64,000 bases of DNA from positions 60,375-124,374 of the forward strand of contig JAJFLA010000038.1 of assembly GCA_021772935.1 (NCBI GenBank), in the 5' to 3' direction. Positions 1 through 8,024 of the stretch are shown piece by piece (positions within the stretch are counted from its first letter, which is position 1; every line of letters begins with the position of its first letter). Source of the stretch: Gammaproteobacteria bacterium (lineage in GTDB: Bacteria; Pseudomonadota; Gammaproteobacteria; Xanthomonadales; SZUA-36). The notes under the pieces were generated by a model that searched no databases, was not told the origin of the DNA, and worked only from the letters and a program-made list of their open reading frames with translations. A program made the position numbers and the translations under genes.

Positions 1-2
1 AT

Positions 3-443
3 CAAATCAACTTGTGCATTGCGATCGACCTCGGCGAAAAAGGGCTGGTTGCACCGGTCATCCATGCCGCCGACCGCTTGACGGTTCCGGAACTGGCAAC
101 GAGCATCAAGGATTTGGCAGACCGGGCACGAACAGAAAAACTCAGGCAGGACGATATGACCGGCGGCACTTACACGCTGTCGAACCCGGGTCCCTTTGGT
201 ACCTTGTTCACCGCGCCTATTATCAACCAGCCGCAGGTGGGTATCCTGTCGGTCGACGCGATATCAAAACGTGCTGTCGTGGAAAGTATGGCGGGAAGCG
301 ACGCGATACTGGTTCGCCCGGTCGGTGTGCTGGCCCAGTCGTTCGACCACCGGGCCGTTGATGGCGCCTATTCCGCTGCCTTTTTGTCGAGGGTGAAACA
401 AATAATTGAAGAAGAAGATTGGTCAAAGGAGTTTAGACAATGA
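3..443 (+). CDS. 2-oxoacid dehydrogenase E2 acyltransferase, C-terminal part
   Basis: This is the catalytic end of a lipoyl-dependent acyltransferase (E2) of a 2-oxoacid dehydrogenase complex, which moves the acyl group from lipoamide to CoA. Only about 146 residues are inside the window; the lipoyl and subunit-binding domains lie upstream of base 1. The family motif DHRAVDG near the C-terminus carries the catalytic His and Asp, and the stretch around SNPGPFG and the PVIHAADR segment also fit. The stop codon overlaps the start of the next gene (ATGA), so translation is probably coupled. Which oxoacid is used cannot be told from this part. Confidence 0.9.
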   Translation, partial: QINLCIAIDLGEKGLVAPVIHAADRLTVPELATSIKDLADRARTEKLRQDDMTGGTYTLSNPGPFGTLFTAPIINQPQVGILSVDAISKRAVVESMAGSDAILVRPVGVLAQSFDHRAVDGAYSAAFLSRVKQIIEEEDWSKEFRQ

Positions 444-2233
444 AATGCTTATTTAAATGTTTGTTGGTTTTCCCTGTGTTGTTTGCGAGTGCAGCCTGGG
501 TGGCAACTACCGAGGCCAGTGATGACCTGATGGCGGAAATTACACTCGATGAGTTGCTGACTAAGGGTGAGGCATTTTATAAGCAGCCGGTCTCTTGCTG
601 GGTATGCCACGGAGAAGCCGCAGAAGGGCGGGTCGGGCCATCACTTCAGACTGGACCATCGGCGGCTACCATTTGGGAACAAATTCAAACCAACCCGCAA
701 ATGGGTATCATCGCTTCAGAACTGAAGCCAACGGACGAAGACCTTGTTGCAGTCTCGCTCTATATACGCAAGCTTTCGGGTTTACCGGTTGACCAGGGAA
801 TGATTTTTGATCTGCAAACTGAGTTGACGCGGCTCAAATCCGTCCAGGTCAAAGAAGTCGTCAACCCTAAGACCCAAAGAGATCTCGACATTGAGAAAGT
901 CGAGCTGTTTCAGAGCGTACTTGCCGACTGGCAACGCAGAGCAAAGACAGGTAGCCTGAAGCGCACCTATGTACCCAGGGTTTTGGCGACATTTGATGCT
1001 GGAGAGCCCAAGTTTTCGCCACAACCAGGAAACACCTATTTTTACGAGAATGTAGGAAACGCCAGCAACCCGTCCGTTCAGCCCGAAGGATTCACCAACG
1101 CAGAATCGAGCCAGGTAGTGGTGGGCAATGCCAAAACCAAAGAAGTGATCGCAAGCTACATGATTCCGACACCACTGCGTGCGGCGGTTCACACCACCGC
1201 CATGACCCCGGATGGTAAATATGTTTACATCGTAGGCTCCAAAGAGGGTACTGCTTACACCAAAGAAACCCTGGGCACCTCAGCGACGGTGCTCAAAGTC
1301 GACGCCTTGACACTGCAACCCATCAAACAGTTCACCATCGGCGGACGGTTCCATCACGGACAAATATTCCAGGACAAGTACATGTTGTTCGATACATTCG
1401 CGCGTGACCCGGATGGCCTGGATATCATGTTGTTTGATCCGGAGACCGACACGGTCATCGGCGGTGTCCGTGACGAAGACCTCGGTGGAGCCACCTATAC
1501 CGCCTGGACCGATAATAAATTCATTTATGTTTTGATGGAACCGACGGGATATGCACCGGGAAGCTCAACCGGAGTCACCGGAATTCGCAATATGTATCGC
1601 GGCAAGCTCGTCACGATGCGCCCATTCTGGGTGGCCAAGATTGACCCTGAGACCTGGGAAGTCGTTCAAGAGTATCCCTTACCGGGCTTTCGTCCGGACT
1701 GGATCGTTATCGATTCTAGCAGCGAGTATATGTACGTCACACAAGCGGACTCAAAGCTGACCAAGATCAATATCGACACGGGCGAGTACGCGTGGTCTGC
1801 CGGTACCGGAATCGGGCCCTATGGTGCAAACCTCAATGCGGACGAAACCGAAGTTTGGGTCGCAGACAAAGGAGAGGGCACCGGACATTTTGGTCGCACC
1901 ATAACCGTACTAAGTGCGATCACCGGACAGGTGCTCGAAACCGTGTTTTCCGGGTACCAGGTGGACCATGTATTGCTTTCTCCTGATGGGTCCGAAATGT
2001 GGGCGACCTCCAATGGGGAGGGCAAAATATTTGTGTTCGATGCCAAAACACGTCAGCGAACGCACGTTATAGACATGCCGTTGTTTGGTGACCCGCATGG
2101 GCTGGTCTGGGTAGAGTACGACGATGAGGGAAACTCCAAGGTGATACGTGACCAGGGTGGTTTCCACAATGGCGTAAGCCCGGTCCACCCTGCAGAACAG
2201 ACAAAGGCGGAACCTGTCGGGACCCACCACTGA
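440..2233 (+). CDS. Secreted cytochrome c domain fused to beta-propeller
   Basis: A 597-residue exported protein. Residues 1-26 form a signal peptide. A class I cytochrome c domain follows with one heme site, CWVCH (Cys53, Cys56, His57). The rest, from about residue 160, is a YVTN/YncE-like beta-propeller with repeated blades such as SPDGSEMWATSNGEGKIFVF and TPDGKYVYIVGSK. A periplasmic electron-transfer or redox role is likely. The substrate is unknown; fused cytochrome-propeller proteins include cd1-type reductases, but no d1-heme ligands were recognised here. It overlaps the E2 gene by four bases, an unexpected partner for a cytosolic enzyme. Confidence 0.75.
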   Translation: MKCLFKCLLVFPVLFASAAWVATTEASDDLMAEITLDELLTKGEAFYKQPVSCWVCHGEAAEGRVGPSLQTGPSAATIWEQIQTNPQMGIIASELKPTDEDLVAVSLYIRKLSGLPVDQGMIFDLQTELTRLKSVQVKEVVNPKTQRDLDIEKVELFQSVLADWQRRAKTGSLKRTYVPRVLATFDAGEPKFSPQPGNTYFYENVGNASNPSVQPEGFTNAESSQVVVGNAKTKEVIASYMIPTPLRAAVHTTAMTPDGKYVYIVGSKEGTAYTKETLGTSATVLKVDALTLQPIKQFTIGGRFHHGQIFQDKYMLFDTFARDPDGLDIMLFDPETDTVIGGVRDEDLGGATYTAWTDNKFIYVLMEPTGYAPGSSTGVTGIRNMYRGKLVTMRPFWVAKIDPETWEVVQEYPLPGFRPDWIVIDSSSEYMYVTQADSKLTKINIDTGEYAWSAGTGIGPYGANLNADETEVWVADKGEGTGHFGRTITVLSAITGQVLETVFSGYQVDHVLLSPDGSEMWATSNGEGKIFVFDAKTRQRTHVIDMPLFGDPHGLVWVEYDDEGNSKVIRDQGGFHNGVSPVHPAEQTKAEPVGTHH

Positions 2234-2350
2234 ACAGGTTGAGGCAAGCACCATAAGGTTCTTGCCTCGACCGTTCTGGTTTCTGGTCAACACATGCTGA
2301 AAGGCAAGATAGAATGACACCGACCCGAAATATACCGCATGAGGTTTTAC

Positions 2351-2914
2351 ATGAGGAAAACTGCTCTACTACTTATTGATGTTCAACAGGGTTTTGATGA
2401 CTCATCCTGGGGTAAGCGAAACAACCCGGAAGCAGAATCAAATATTGAATTGCTACTATCTGCCTGGCGCAAACATGATTTACCCGTGATTCATGTGCGT
2501 CATTGTTCAACAGAGCCCAACTCGGTATTGCGTCCAGAACATCCTGGCTACGAATTCAAAAAGATAGCGCAACCCCTGGCGCATGAAAAACAATTCAGTA
2601 AATCAGTCAATAGTGCCTTCATCGGAACCGGACTTGAGCAATACTTACGGGCATTTGACTATTCAGCTTTGGTGATTGTTGGGCTGACCACGGATCACTG
2701 TGTATCAACATCAACCCGGATGGCCGCAAACCTGGGCTTCAATGTCACTTTGGTCTCAGACGCGACGGCAACATTTGATCGAGAAGGCCATGATGGCACC
2801 CACTACTCAGCTGAAGTTATGCACAACATCAATTTGGCAAGTCTAAACGGTGAGTTTTGTTTGCTTCGGTCTACAGAAGAGCTATTAAAAGAAATTGAAG
2901 GGGAGCATAAGTAG
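2351..2914 (+). CDS. Isochorismatase-like cysteine hydrolase
   Basis: A cytosolic isochorismatase/nicotinamidase superfamily enzyme of about 187 residues. The family triad is visible: Asp in LLIDVQQGF, Lys in FSKSVNSAF, and the nucleophilic Cys in TTDHCVSTS. An in-frame ATG lies at 2339, but ATG 2351 is preferred because GAGG sits six bases before it. Substrate is not predictable; close relatives hydrolyse amides or isochorismate. It stands alone between the cytochrome gene and the convergent soxR gene. Confidence 0.85.
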   Translation: MRKTALLLIDVQQGFDDSSWGKRNNPEAESNIELLLSAWRKHDLPVIHVRHCSTEPNSVLRPEHPGYEFKKIAQPLAHEKQFSKSVNSAFIGTGLEQYLRAFDYSALVIVGLTTDHCVSTSTRMAANLGFNVTLVSDATATFDREGHDGTHYSAEVMHNINLASLNGEFCLLRSTEELLKEIEGEHK

Positions 2915-2973
2915 TAGATGATCAGTGATGCTTCGGTTTCACTTTGACAATAACTGAAAGTGTCCGCGTTCTT

Positions 2974-3426
2974 CTACTCTGATCCCATTGGTTCCAACAG
3001 TACCGGGCCCGGACCTTCTTTTGCCAACTTGTCATCGGCATTATAAATGGGGCATTTTTTCATCGATAAACAACCACAGCCGATGCAGCCTGTTAAGGAG
3101 TCTCTCAACTTTTCAAGGTAGGCAATTTTTATATCAAGACTCTTGCGCCAATGACGAGCAAGCACTTCCCAGTCCTGGGTATCGGGGGTCCGGTTCTCAG
3201 GTAAAGCCGACAGGGCGGTTTTAATGTCTTCCAGGCTTATCCCGACTTTTTGAGCCGCCTTGATCACCGAGACTCTGCGTAAGACGTCTTTTTGATAACG
3301 CCGCTGGTTGCCCTGATTGCGCCAACTGGATATCAGGCCTTTTTCCTCATAGAAATGCAGGGTAGATATTTTCACCCCACATCGGTCGGCAACTTTACCC
3401 ACGCCCCAACCCGCTTTTACAGACAT
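2974..3426 (-). CDS. soxR: Redox-sensitive MerR-family regulator SoxR
   Basis: A 150-residue MerR-family regulator. The N-terminal winged-helix domain (about residues 7-75) is followed by a dimerisation helix and the SoxR signature of four cysteines, C114-x2-C117-x-C119-x5-C125, which hold a [2Fe-2S] cluster. Oxidation of the cluster by redox-cycling compounds switches SoxR to an activator. The expected SoxR operator lies just upstream at 3475-3492, inside a promoter that reads away from soxR towards the VOC-family gene. No soxS lies beside it, as is usual outside enteric bacteria. Confidence 0.95.
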   Translation of the reverse strand: MSVKAGWGVGKVADRCGVKISTLHFYEEKGLISSWRNQGNQRRYQKDVLRRVSVIKAAQKVGISLEDIKTALSALPENRTPDTQDWEVLARHWRKSLDIKIAYLEKLRDSLTGCIGCGCLSMKKCPIYNADDKLAKEGPGPVLLEPMGSE

Positions 3427-3470
3427 CTATCTCTCCTTTCCTATCGAAGATCAAATGGATGAAAAAACCC

Positions 3471-3501
3471 TTGACCTCAACTTAACCTGAGGTTTTATAG
3501 T
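3471..3501 (+). promoter_or_regulatory. SoxR-controlled promoter and operator
   Basis: The dyad CCTCAActtaaccTGAGG (3475-3492) matches the SoxR box. It lies between a -35 (TTGACC, 3471-3476) and a -10 (TATAGT, 3496-3501) separated by 19 bp, the over-long spacer typical of MerR-family promoters. The promoter reads rightwards, towards a small ORF at 3532 and the VOC gene at 3668. Confidence 0.88.
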
Positions 3502-3531
3502 ACACACAAATCAACCAGGATGTAATACTCA

Positions 3532-3645
3532 ATGCGTATATTCAAAGCAACAAACTCACTTGATCGTTCCACCAAGAAATTGGCATTCGCGGCATTTTTG
3601 AAGTGTTTTTATCAAACATATAATGACGTAATGCAGCGCAAATAA
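3532..3645 (+). CDS. Possible 37-residue small protein in SoxR transcript
   Basis: An uninterrupted 37-codon ORF, starting MRIFKATNSLD and ending VMQRK, lies between the SoxR promoter and the VOC gene. It begins about 25 bases after the expected transcription start and has AGGA 11 bases upstream. The peptide is basic, with a central aromatic and hydrophobic stretch (FAAFLKCFYQTY). I recognise no family. It may be a real small stress protein or a chance ORF in the leader. Confidence 0.35.
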   Translation: MRIFKATNSLDRSTKKLAFAAFLKCFYQTYNDVMQRK

Positions 3646-3667
3646 AGACAACATTCAGGAGTAAGAC

Positions 3668-4084
3668 ATGCGTTTGGAACACTTGAACCTGGTCGTAAAA
3701 GACATTTCTGAAGCTCTCGCCTTCTACAAAGCGGCTTTTCCACACTGGCGAATAAGAAGTCGAGGGCAGGCAGAATGGTACGGCATCGAAAGAAACTGGG
3801 TCCATTTTGGTGACGATGAGCAATATCTAACTTTTAACGATGATGGCAGTGGCGAAAACCGGGATCTTTCTGGCCACCAAACCGGCCTGGCACACTTCGC
3901 CTATGTGACAGACAATTTGAAGGCTGTTATGGATCGTCTTGAGGCCGCAGGCTTCAAAATTGCAAAATCTGGCGCTGACAATCGGTTCAGAAAGAACGTG
4001 TATTTCATCGACCCCGATGGATTTGAGGTGGAATTTGTGGAATACCTGAGTGATTTACCGACAGAGCGCAATTCGGACGAATGA
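3668..4084 (+). CDS. VOC-family (glyoxalase-like) protein
   Basis: A 138-residue protein with the paired beta-alpha-beta-beta-beta modules of the vicinal oxygen chelate superfamily: it starts MRLEHLNLVVKDI and ends with a DPDGFEVEFVEY strand that carries the usual metal-ligand Glu. A clear AGGAG lies before the ATG. It is the first larger gene after the SoxR-type promoter, so it is probably induced by redox-cycling compounds, perhaps to detoxify or sequester a small molecule. The exact reaction is unknown. Confidence 0.82.
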   Translation: MRLEHLNLVVKDISEALAFYKAAFPHWRIRSRGQAEWYGIERNWVHFGDDEQYLTFNDDGSGENRDLSGHQTGLAHFAYVTDNLKAVMDRLEAAGFKIAKSGADNRFRKNVYFIDPDGFEVEFVEYLSDLPTERNSDE

Positions 4085-4092
4085 AAACACTG

Positions 4093-4165
4093 GGGGTCGG
4101 AGCGATCTAACCCCATATGTTTTCGACGCCGAGGCTTGCTACCAACTCTGCTCTGACCCCATATT
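4093..4165. repeat. REP-like palindromic repeat (GGGGTCGGAG type)
   Basis: GGGGTCGGAGCGATCTAACCCC (4093-4114) is followed about 36 bases later by CTCTGACCCC (4151-4160), an inverted partner. The same motif family recurs at 5028-5083, 5490-5505 and 12055-12130. Confidence 0.6.
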
Positions 4166-4351
4166 TTCCAACGCCACCAGTGACTTCAAAGCGTTGGCAA
4201 ATTCCGGGTCACGCTTGACTTTTTCTTCGAAAACACCCAACTCCTTCCTGGGTTTAAACCGATCGCTGACCGTCACCATCAAATGTTGTAACCGAATCCA
4301 AGGAGGTTCGCACGGGCTTGCCTTGATTTGTTCATATGGCAGCAAAATCAA
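4139..4351 (-). pseudogene. Unrecognised ORF fragment ending in REP-like repeat
   Basis: This part of the 4085-4412 gap carries a minus-strand reading frame with protein-like composition (for example VSDRFKPRKELGVFEEKVK) that runs into the REP-like repeat, which encodes its last residues. No start codon with a ribosome site was found. It may be the tail of a decayed gene; REP-associated transposases are a possibility because of the adjoining repeat, but no HUH motif is present. Confidence 0.25.
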
Positions 4352-4412
4352 CAGTGCACCATTTGCCGGGTAAGCCGGCCGAAGCGGTCACTAAAAACGA
4401 CAGGAGCGATCA

Positions 4413-5018
4413 ATGAAGGTTTCATTCAGATATCTCACCGCAGTAGCATTCGCGTTAATGGTTATATTGCCGGCAGTGGCGACAGCAGAGGGTAACCGCA
4501 GTACGATAAATAAAAGTATTCGTATCGACGATAGTTCCACGACCGGCAATGTTAAATCAGTTAATGGTGCGATTCGCATTGGCGCCAATTCTGTTGTCAA
4601 ATCCGTCGAGTCGGTCAACGGCTCCATCAGTCTTGACAATGGTGTCAGGGTTGAGATGGGCATCGAAGCGGTAAATGGCTCGGTAACACTTGAACCAGGC
4701 TGTGAGGTGGGCGGTGACGTTGGGACCGTCAATGGCAGTATCCGCTTACAAACCACCAGTGTGTCTGGCGGTATTGATACGGTGAATGGCGGGATTCGAC
4801 TGCTGAATGGTACCGAGGTTGTCGGTAACGTCATGGTCCGGAAGCCACACGGGTGGAGCTTCAACAAAAGGCGCGAGCCGGTCAAGGTGGAAATTGGCGA
4901 GAACGTCCAGGTTCATGGAGACTTGATTTTCGAGCATGCGGTTGAGCTGAAACTTCACGACAGCGCCAGGGTAGGTGAAATTATCGGCGATAAGGTCACG
5001 ATAATCGCTAGCTCATAG
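4413..5018 (+). CDS. Secreted protein with VNGSIRL repeats
   Basis: A 201-residue protein with a signal peptide (residues 1-25) and at least five repeats of about 20 residues built on S/T-VNG-S/G-I-R/S-L (VNGAIRI, VNGSISL, VNGSVTL, VNGSIRL, VNGGIRL). Such repeats suggest a right-handed beta-solenoid or a bactofilin/DUF4097-like fold outside the cytoplasm. CAGGAG precedes the ATG. Function unknown. A 26-bp perfect hairpin follows the stop codon. Confidence 0.7.
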   Translation: MKVSFRYLTAVAFALMVILPAVATAEGNRSTINKSIRIDDSSTTGNVKSVNGAIRIGANSVVKSVESVNGSISLDNGVRVEMGIEAVNGSVTLEPGCEVGGDVGTVNGSIRLQTTSVSGGIDTVNGGIRLLNGTEVVGNVMVRKPHGWSFNKRREPVKVEIGENVQVHGDLIFEHAVELKLHDSARVGEIIGDKVTIIASS

Positions 5019-5027
5019 ACGAAAACC

Positions 5028-5084
5028 TACGGGGTCTGAGTCAAGTGCCAGAGTGCTACTCTGGCACTTGACTCAGACCCCGTC
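5028..5084. repeat. REP-like perfect hairpin
   Basis: Arms 5029-5054 and 5058-5083 are perfectly complementary over 26 bases with a three-base loop. The arm begins ACGGGGTCTGAGTCAAGTG, matching the other GGGGTCGGAGT repeats. With no T-run it is not a standard terminator but could protect the upstream mRNA end. Confidence 0.85.
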
Positions 5085-5183
5085 TCTCGTGGATGTCCAG
5101 ATCTTTACCCAGGTCTTTGCGATATGGGCTGACGCCTCAAAAACCGGTAATATTGTATTAATTTTTGCGATACACTCTGGCCT

Positions 5184-5402
5184 ATGGATACTAAACAAAT
5201 GGTCGCCGAGTTATTTGATGTCTTTGACGTCAACAATGATGGCGTGATTTCCAGAGGCGAGTTTATTGCCCTGGCGGAGTGCTTGTTGCATAAAAAGGGT
5301 TTTAATTTTAGCAGCGATATATTCACGCGCTTCGATGCGAATCACGACAATGTGATATCCAAGGACGAGCTGATTAATCTGGTTCTGGAACTTGCTTTGT
5401 AG
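5184..5402 (+). CDS. Small EF-hand calcium-binding protein
   Basis: A 72-residue protein with two EF-hand loops: DVNNDGVISRGE at about residues 12-26 and DANHDNVISKDE at about 50-61. The Asp, Asn/Asp, Gly/Asn, Ile and Glu positions that bind calcium are in place in both. There is no signal peptide. It stands alone between REP-like repeats. A calcium buffer or sensor is likely; the partner is unknown. Confidence 0.75.
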   Translation: MDTKQMVAELFDVFDVNNDGVISRGEFIALAECLLHKKGFNFSSDIFTRFDANHDNVISKDELINLVLELAL

Positions 5403-5489
5403 CCGGGTGCACACACCATTCTCCCGGGTGTTAGACCCCCATTTCGACACCCTGGGCGATTCGCCATTCGAAAACCTAGAAAACCTACA

Positions 5490-5505
5490 GGGTCGGAGTC
5501 AAGTG
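5490..5505 (+). repeat. REP-like single arm
   Basis: GGGTCGGAGTCAAGTG, preceded by AAAACCTACA, repeats the left arm and flank of the hairpin at 5021-5047 with two changes. No inverted partner was found nearby. Confidence 0.55.
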
Positions 5506-5510
5506 GGTAT

Positions 5511-5900
5511 CTAATGCTCTTTTTGTGGCAAACCATCATCAATTTCATAATAGTCGCCTTTTTCAGCTACAAATATATGCAACGAAAGCTTGGTCTCGGT
5601 TGGTGTATCAAATGCTCCCAAGGATATACCGATCCAATTGTGCTTTTTTTGATCAAGTGGATCAAAGAATAAAGAGGCCCCACATTGAGCACAAAAGCCC
5701 CGCCTTGCTTTTTCAGATGAACAGTACCAGCTAAGATTTTCACCACCACGAATGCTTAATGCTGAACGTGGTACTTCTGTAGAAGGAAGAAAGTGACCCG
5801 TCCACTTTCGACACTGAATACAGTGGCAGGCATCAGCTGAACCGAGCTTACCAACAACTTCAAATGTTATAACACCACAAAGGCAGGAACCTTTATACAT
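5511..5900 (-). CDS. GFA-family zinc protein
   Basis: A 129-residue member of the GFA family (named after glutathione-dependent formaldehyde-activating enzyme). Zinc-binding cysteines are present: CLC near the N-terminus, CHCIQC around residue 26, and CAQC around residue 70. Family members bind small thiol adducts, but most, including this one, have no proven reaction. It is the last of a run of minus-strand cassette-like genes (5.5-9.5 kb) and one of three GFA genes there. Confidence 0.85.
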   Translation of the reverse strand: MYKGSCLCGVITFEVVGKLGSADACHCIQCRKWTGHFLPSTEVPRSALSIRGGENLSWYCSSEKARRGFCAQCGASLFFDPLDQKKHNWIGISLGAFDTPTETKLSLHIFVAEKGDYYEIDDGLPQKEH

Positions 5901-5981
5901 AGCAACTCCTTTCAGAAATAGAATTTAATGTTTTCTCAATCAGCTCGTGATCATCGATTGTTGATCAACAATCCACTTTAG

Positions 5982-6148
5982 TTAAGGAACCTCTGGTTTA
6001 TTCTGAACGAAGTGGATTGTGATTCAAAATGTTCAGCTTCAAGGCGCGAATCGCACATAATAGCTAGCTATTGCGAAGATTTGCAACGCAGAAACTGGAC
6101 ATTTTGGACGCAAGATACGATTTCATGAATAGATCAGAGGTTCCTTAA
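5982..6148. mobile_element. MITE-like element, copy 1
   Basis: A 167-bp non-coding element with perfect 14-bp terminal inverted repeats, TTAAGGAACCTCTG, at 5982-5995 and 6135-6148. About 60 bases of its right part (reverse complement) match the left part of the element at 17742 with few changes. No transposase is inside. It fills most of the gap 5901-6206. Confidence 0.8.
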
Positions 6149-6206
6149 GTTAGCAAACGATTACCATGGGCGGCAGACGCCGGGGACTGTCCTCTCGATA
6201 AACGGG

Positions 6207-6755
6207 TTAAGCGTCGTGTTCGGTTGCCAGGGCATGCAGCTTGAGCACAGTTGCCCAGTTCCGGGTAGTGGCTGACCTACCTGCTTTACCGAGTAGAGCT
6301 TTTCCGGCCTTGCTTTTCAGAATGCCCCCAACACAAAGTAAGTAGGCGGCATTCCTGCCAACTGCAAAATGCTCGAGAGGCAAGAGTAGCGGCCGGATGG
6401 CTTCGAGACCTGACAACACCTTGGTGTCTTGAACAAGGGCGACCAGGAAGCGCGAGTGCTCCGGCACTTCCGCCATGATAGGGCTCTCAGAAATGATGTT
6501 CGTCAGTTCCCTGGCCGACTTGACGATAACGGGCACATCTACCTTGAGTTGATCAGAGATTGCGGTGCTTATATCCGTTGCGTGCTGGGCTGTTGTGACG
6601 CCGTTGGCGGCGTGGAAGACAGCGTTGCCGCTGTTAAGCAGCGTTGCCACGTTCGTGTAGCCCAAGCCAGAGAGCAAGGCACGTAAATCGGCCATGGCGA
6701 TTCGCTTGGCCTTACCGACGTTGATACCCCGGAGAAGTGCTACGAACCTGAGCAC
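6207..6755 (-). CDS. DUF1697 family protein
   Basis: A 182-residue protein of the DUF1697 family, recognised by the N-terminal LRFVALLRGINVGKAKRI and the NSGNAVF segment. The function of the family is unknown. The GTG start lies directly after an attC-like relic (6763-6821), the position expected for an integron cassette gene. A weaker attC-like stretch follows its stop codon. Confidence 0.82.
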   Translation of the reverse strand: MLRFVALLRGINVGKAKRIAMADLRALLSGLGYTNVATLLNSGNAVFHAANGVTTAQHATDISTAISDQLKVDVPVIVKSARELTNIISESPIMAEVPEHSRFLVALVQDTKVLSGLEAIRPLLLPLEHFAVGRNAAYLLCVGGILKSKAGKALLGKAGRSATTRNWATVLKLHALATEHDA

Positions 6756-6762
6756 TTGCGAC

Positions 6763-6821
6763 GCCTAATGTTCGCCATAACCGATGTCTGCTGGCAGCGG
6801 TCCGGGCTTATTGATTTATGG
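6763..6821 (-). repeat. Decayed attC-like site
   Basis: Read on the minus strand it has ATAAATCAATAAGCCCGGAC, a central palindromic part and ends GAACATTAGGC. Its layout matches the short attC sites of the 58-64 kb integron (compare 59906-59968). It separates the methyltransferase and DUF1697 genes. Confidence 0.55.
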
Positions 6822-7574
6822 TGCATCACCACCTCCTGTCAAATCTGCGATCACGGTTCTATAACCGGCATCCAAAAAATCATACTTTAAGATATCGTGA
6901 TTTTGTAACGCCCATGCGCCACTTTCCAGGTCCGAATGTAGTTGTGCAAGCCCTTCATCCAGTTTCGATATTTTTGAGAAAGTTGACATATTGGCCCTGA
7001 CAAGTTCATCTAAATAGGCTTCTGGCCGACGCCAGTAGGCAGCCAGAAATCCATCAACACAATCAGCGGGTATTCTCAAAGTAGAAATGCTTACTTGTTC
7101 AAATGAATTTTTGAATTCTGAAAGAGCGGGAAATATATCCCTGTCAATTTCGTAGATTTCTGGAAAATATTCTCGTGTGAGCCAAAATGGATTTGAATCC
7201 GGGTCCCAGGTGACAGCAACAAATCGCTCACGCGTAACTCGCTTGATCTCACTGAAAGCGCTTTCCCGATCCTGCCAGTGGTGCATCGATAAAACCGTCA
7301 TGCAATGGGAAAAACTGCCATCTTCGAAAGGTAGGTTTTCGACCTGGGACTGCTTGACTGGAGCAGCCGTTGCACAGCGTTGGTTTATCATTGCCTCTGA
7401 TGGCTCTACTGCGATGAGTTTAATGTGTTTTGGTTCGTACGAGCCCGTACCTGCACCCACATTTAGAACAGATTCAGCACCAGAAAGATTGTCATAAATT
7501 TGACTGGCGATAATTGGGTCGGTACGTCTTCCAAGCGCATAGCGTTTTCCAATTTCATTGTAAATTGCCGCCAT
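6816..7574 (-). CDS. SAM-dependent class I methyltransferase
   Basis: A 252-residue methyltransferase (Methyltransf_11 type). The SAM-binding motif I appears as VLNVGAGTGSYEP (about residues 36-48), followed by an acidic VEPSEAMI strand end, and the CMTVLSMHHW segment typical of motif IV. Substrate unknown; UbiE-like or small-molecule methylation are possible. The gene ends at an attC-like relic, so it may be an old cassette. Confidence 0.82.
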   Translation of the reverse strand: MAAIYNEIGKRYALGRRTDPIIASQIYDNLSGAESVLNVGAGTGSYEPKHIKLIAVEPSEAMINQRCATAAPVKQSQVENLPFEDGSFSHCMTVLSMHHWQDRESAFSEIKRVTRERFVAVTWDPDSNPFWLTREYFPEIYEIDRDIFPALSEFKNSFEQVSISTLRIPADCVDGFLAAYWRRPEAYLDELVRANMSTFSKISKLDEGLAQLHSDLESGAWALQNHDILKYDFLDAGYRTVIADLTGGGDAP

Positions 7575-7683
7575 TATCGAGCCCTGAACTTAGCCTTGGT
7601 ACACTACCTCTCGCACCAGCGAGCCAGCGCAGCTACGTCCGAAGGGGGTCGTAGACCGCACTTGATCATTTGTACGACGGTAT

Positions 7684-7875
7684 TTATGTAGCTGGGTGTG
7701 AAAACTTATTACCAAGAATGGCTGCTGAAACCGAGATCCACACAGAGGAAACAATGCCGATTAGTGCCGGCGTGGCTTCAATCGCTGATGACATGTAAAT
7801 ACCCGTTAAGGTAGCAAGTAAACCTAGAGACAATCCGGTTATAGCGGGAATCTGCTTCTTTAATTTATTGGTCAT
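7684..7875 (-). CDS. Small two-helix membrane protein
   Basis: A 63-residue protein with two hydrophobic helices (about residues 10-30 and 35-56) and a basic N-terminus. A good AGGAG lies before the ATG. No family recognised. The 109 bases after its stop contain a GC-rich inverted repeat that could be a further decayed attC, but this is weak. Confidence 0.5.
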   Translation of the reverse strand: MTNKLKKQIPAITGLSLGLLATLTGIYMSSAIEATPALIGIVSSVWISVSAAILGNKFSHPAT

Positions 7876-8024
7876 ATAAAACTCCTTTCCAAGTGGTTGA
7901 ATATAGTACTAACCCCAGTGTTCAGTCGCAACCAAGGTGCTTTTTTTGCGCTATCCAGTGGAGACCAGGACCTGAACGCATCGCAGCAACTTATTATGTG
8001 CTGCCATGACTTTTGTCTAATGGC

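Noticed and set aside
4092..5084. Repeats that might be a CRISPR array
   Set aside because: Copies are palindromic, unevenly spaced and differ in length; no regular spacers.
6149..6206. attC-like stretch after the DUF1697 gene
   Set aside because: GCTTAACCCGTTTATCGAG resembles the left part, but the right part is cut by the MITE; not enough to call.
7577..7680. A possible further decayed attC after the small membrane protein gene
   Set aside because: Only a loose match to the left core; no right core consensus. Left as a weak suggestion.
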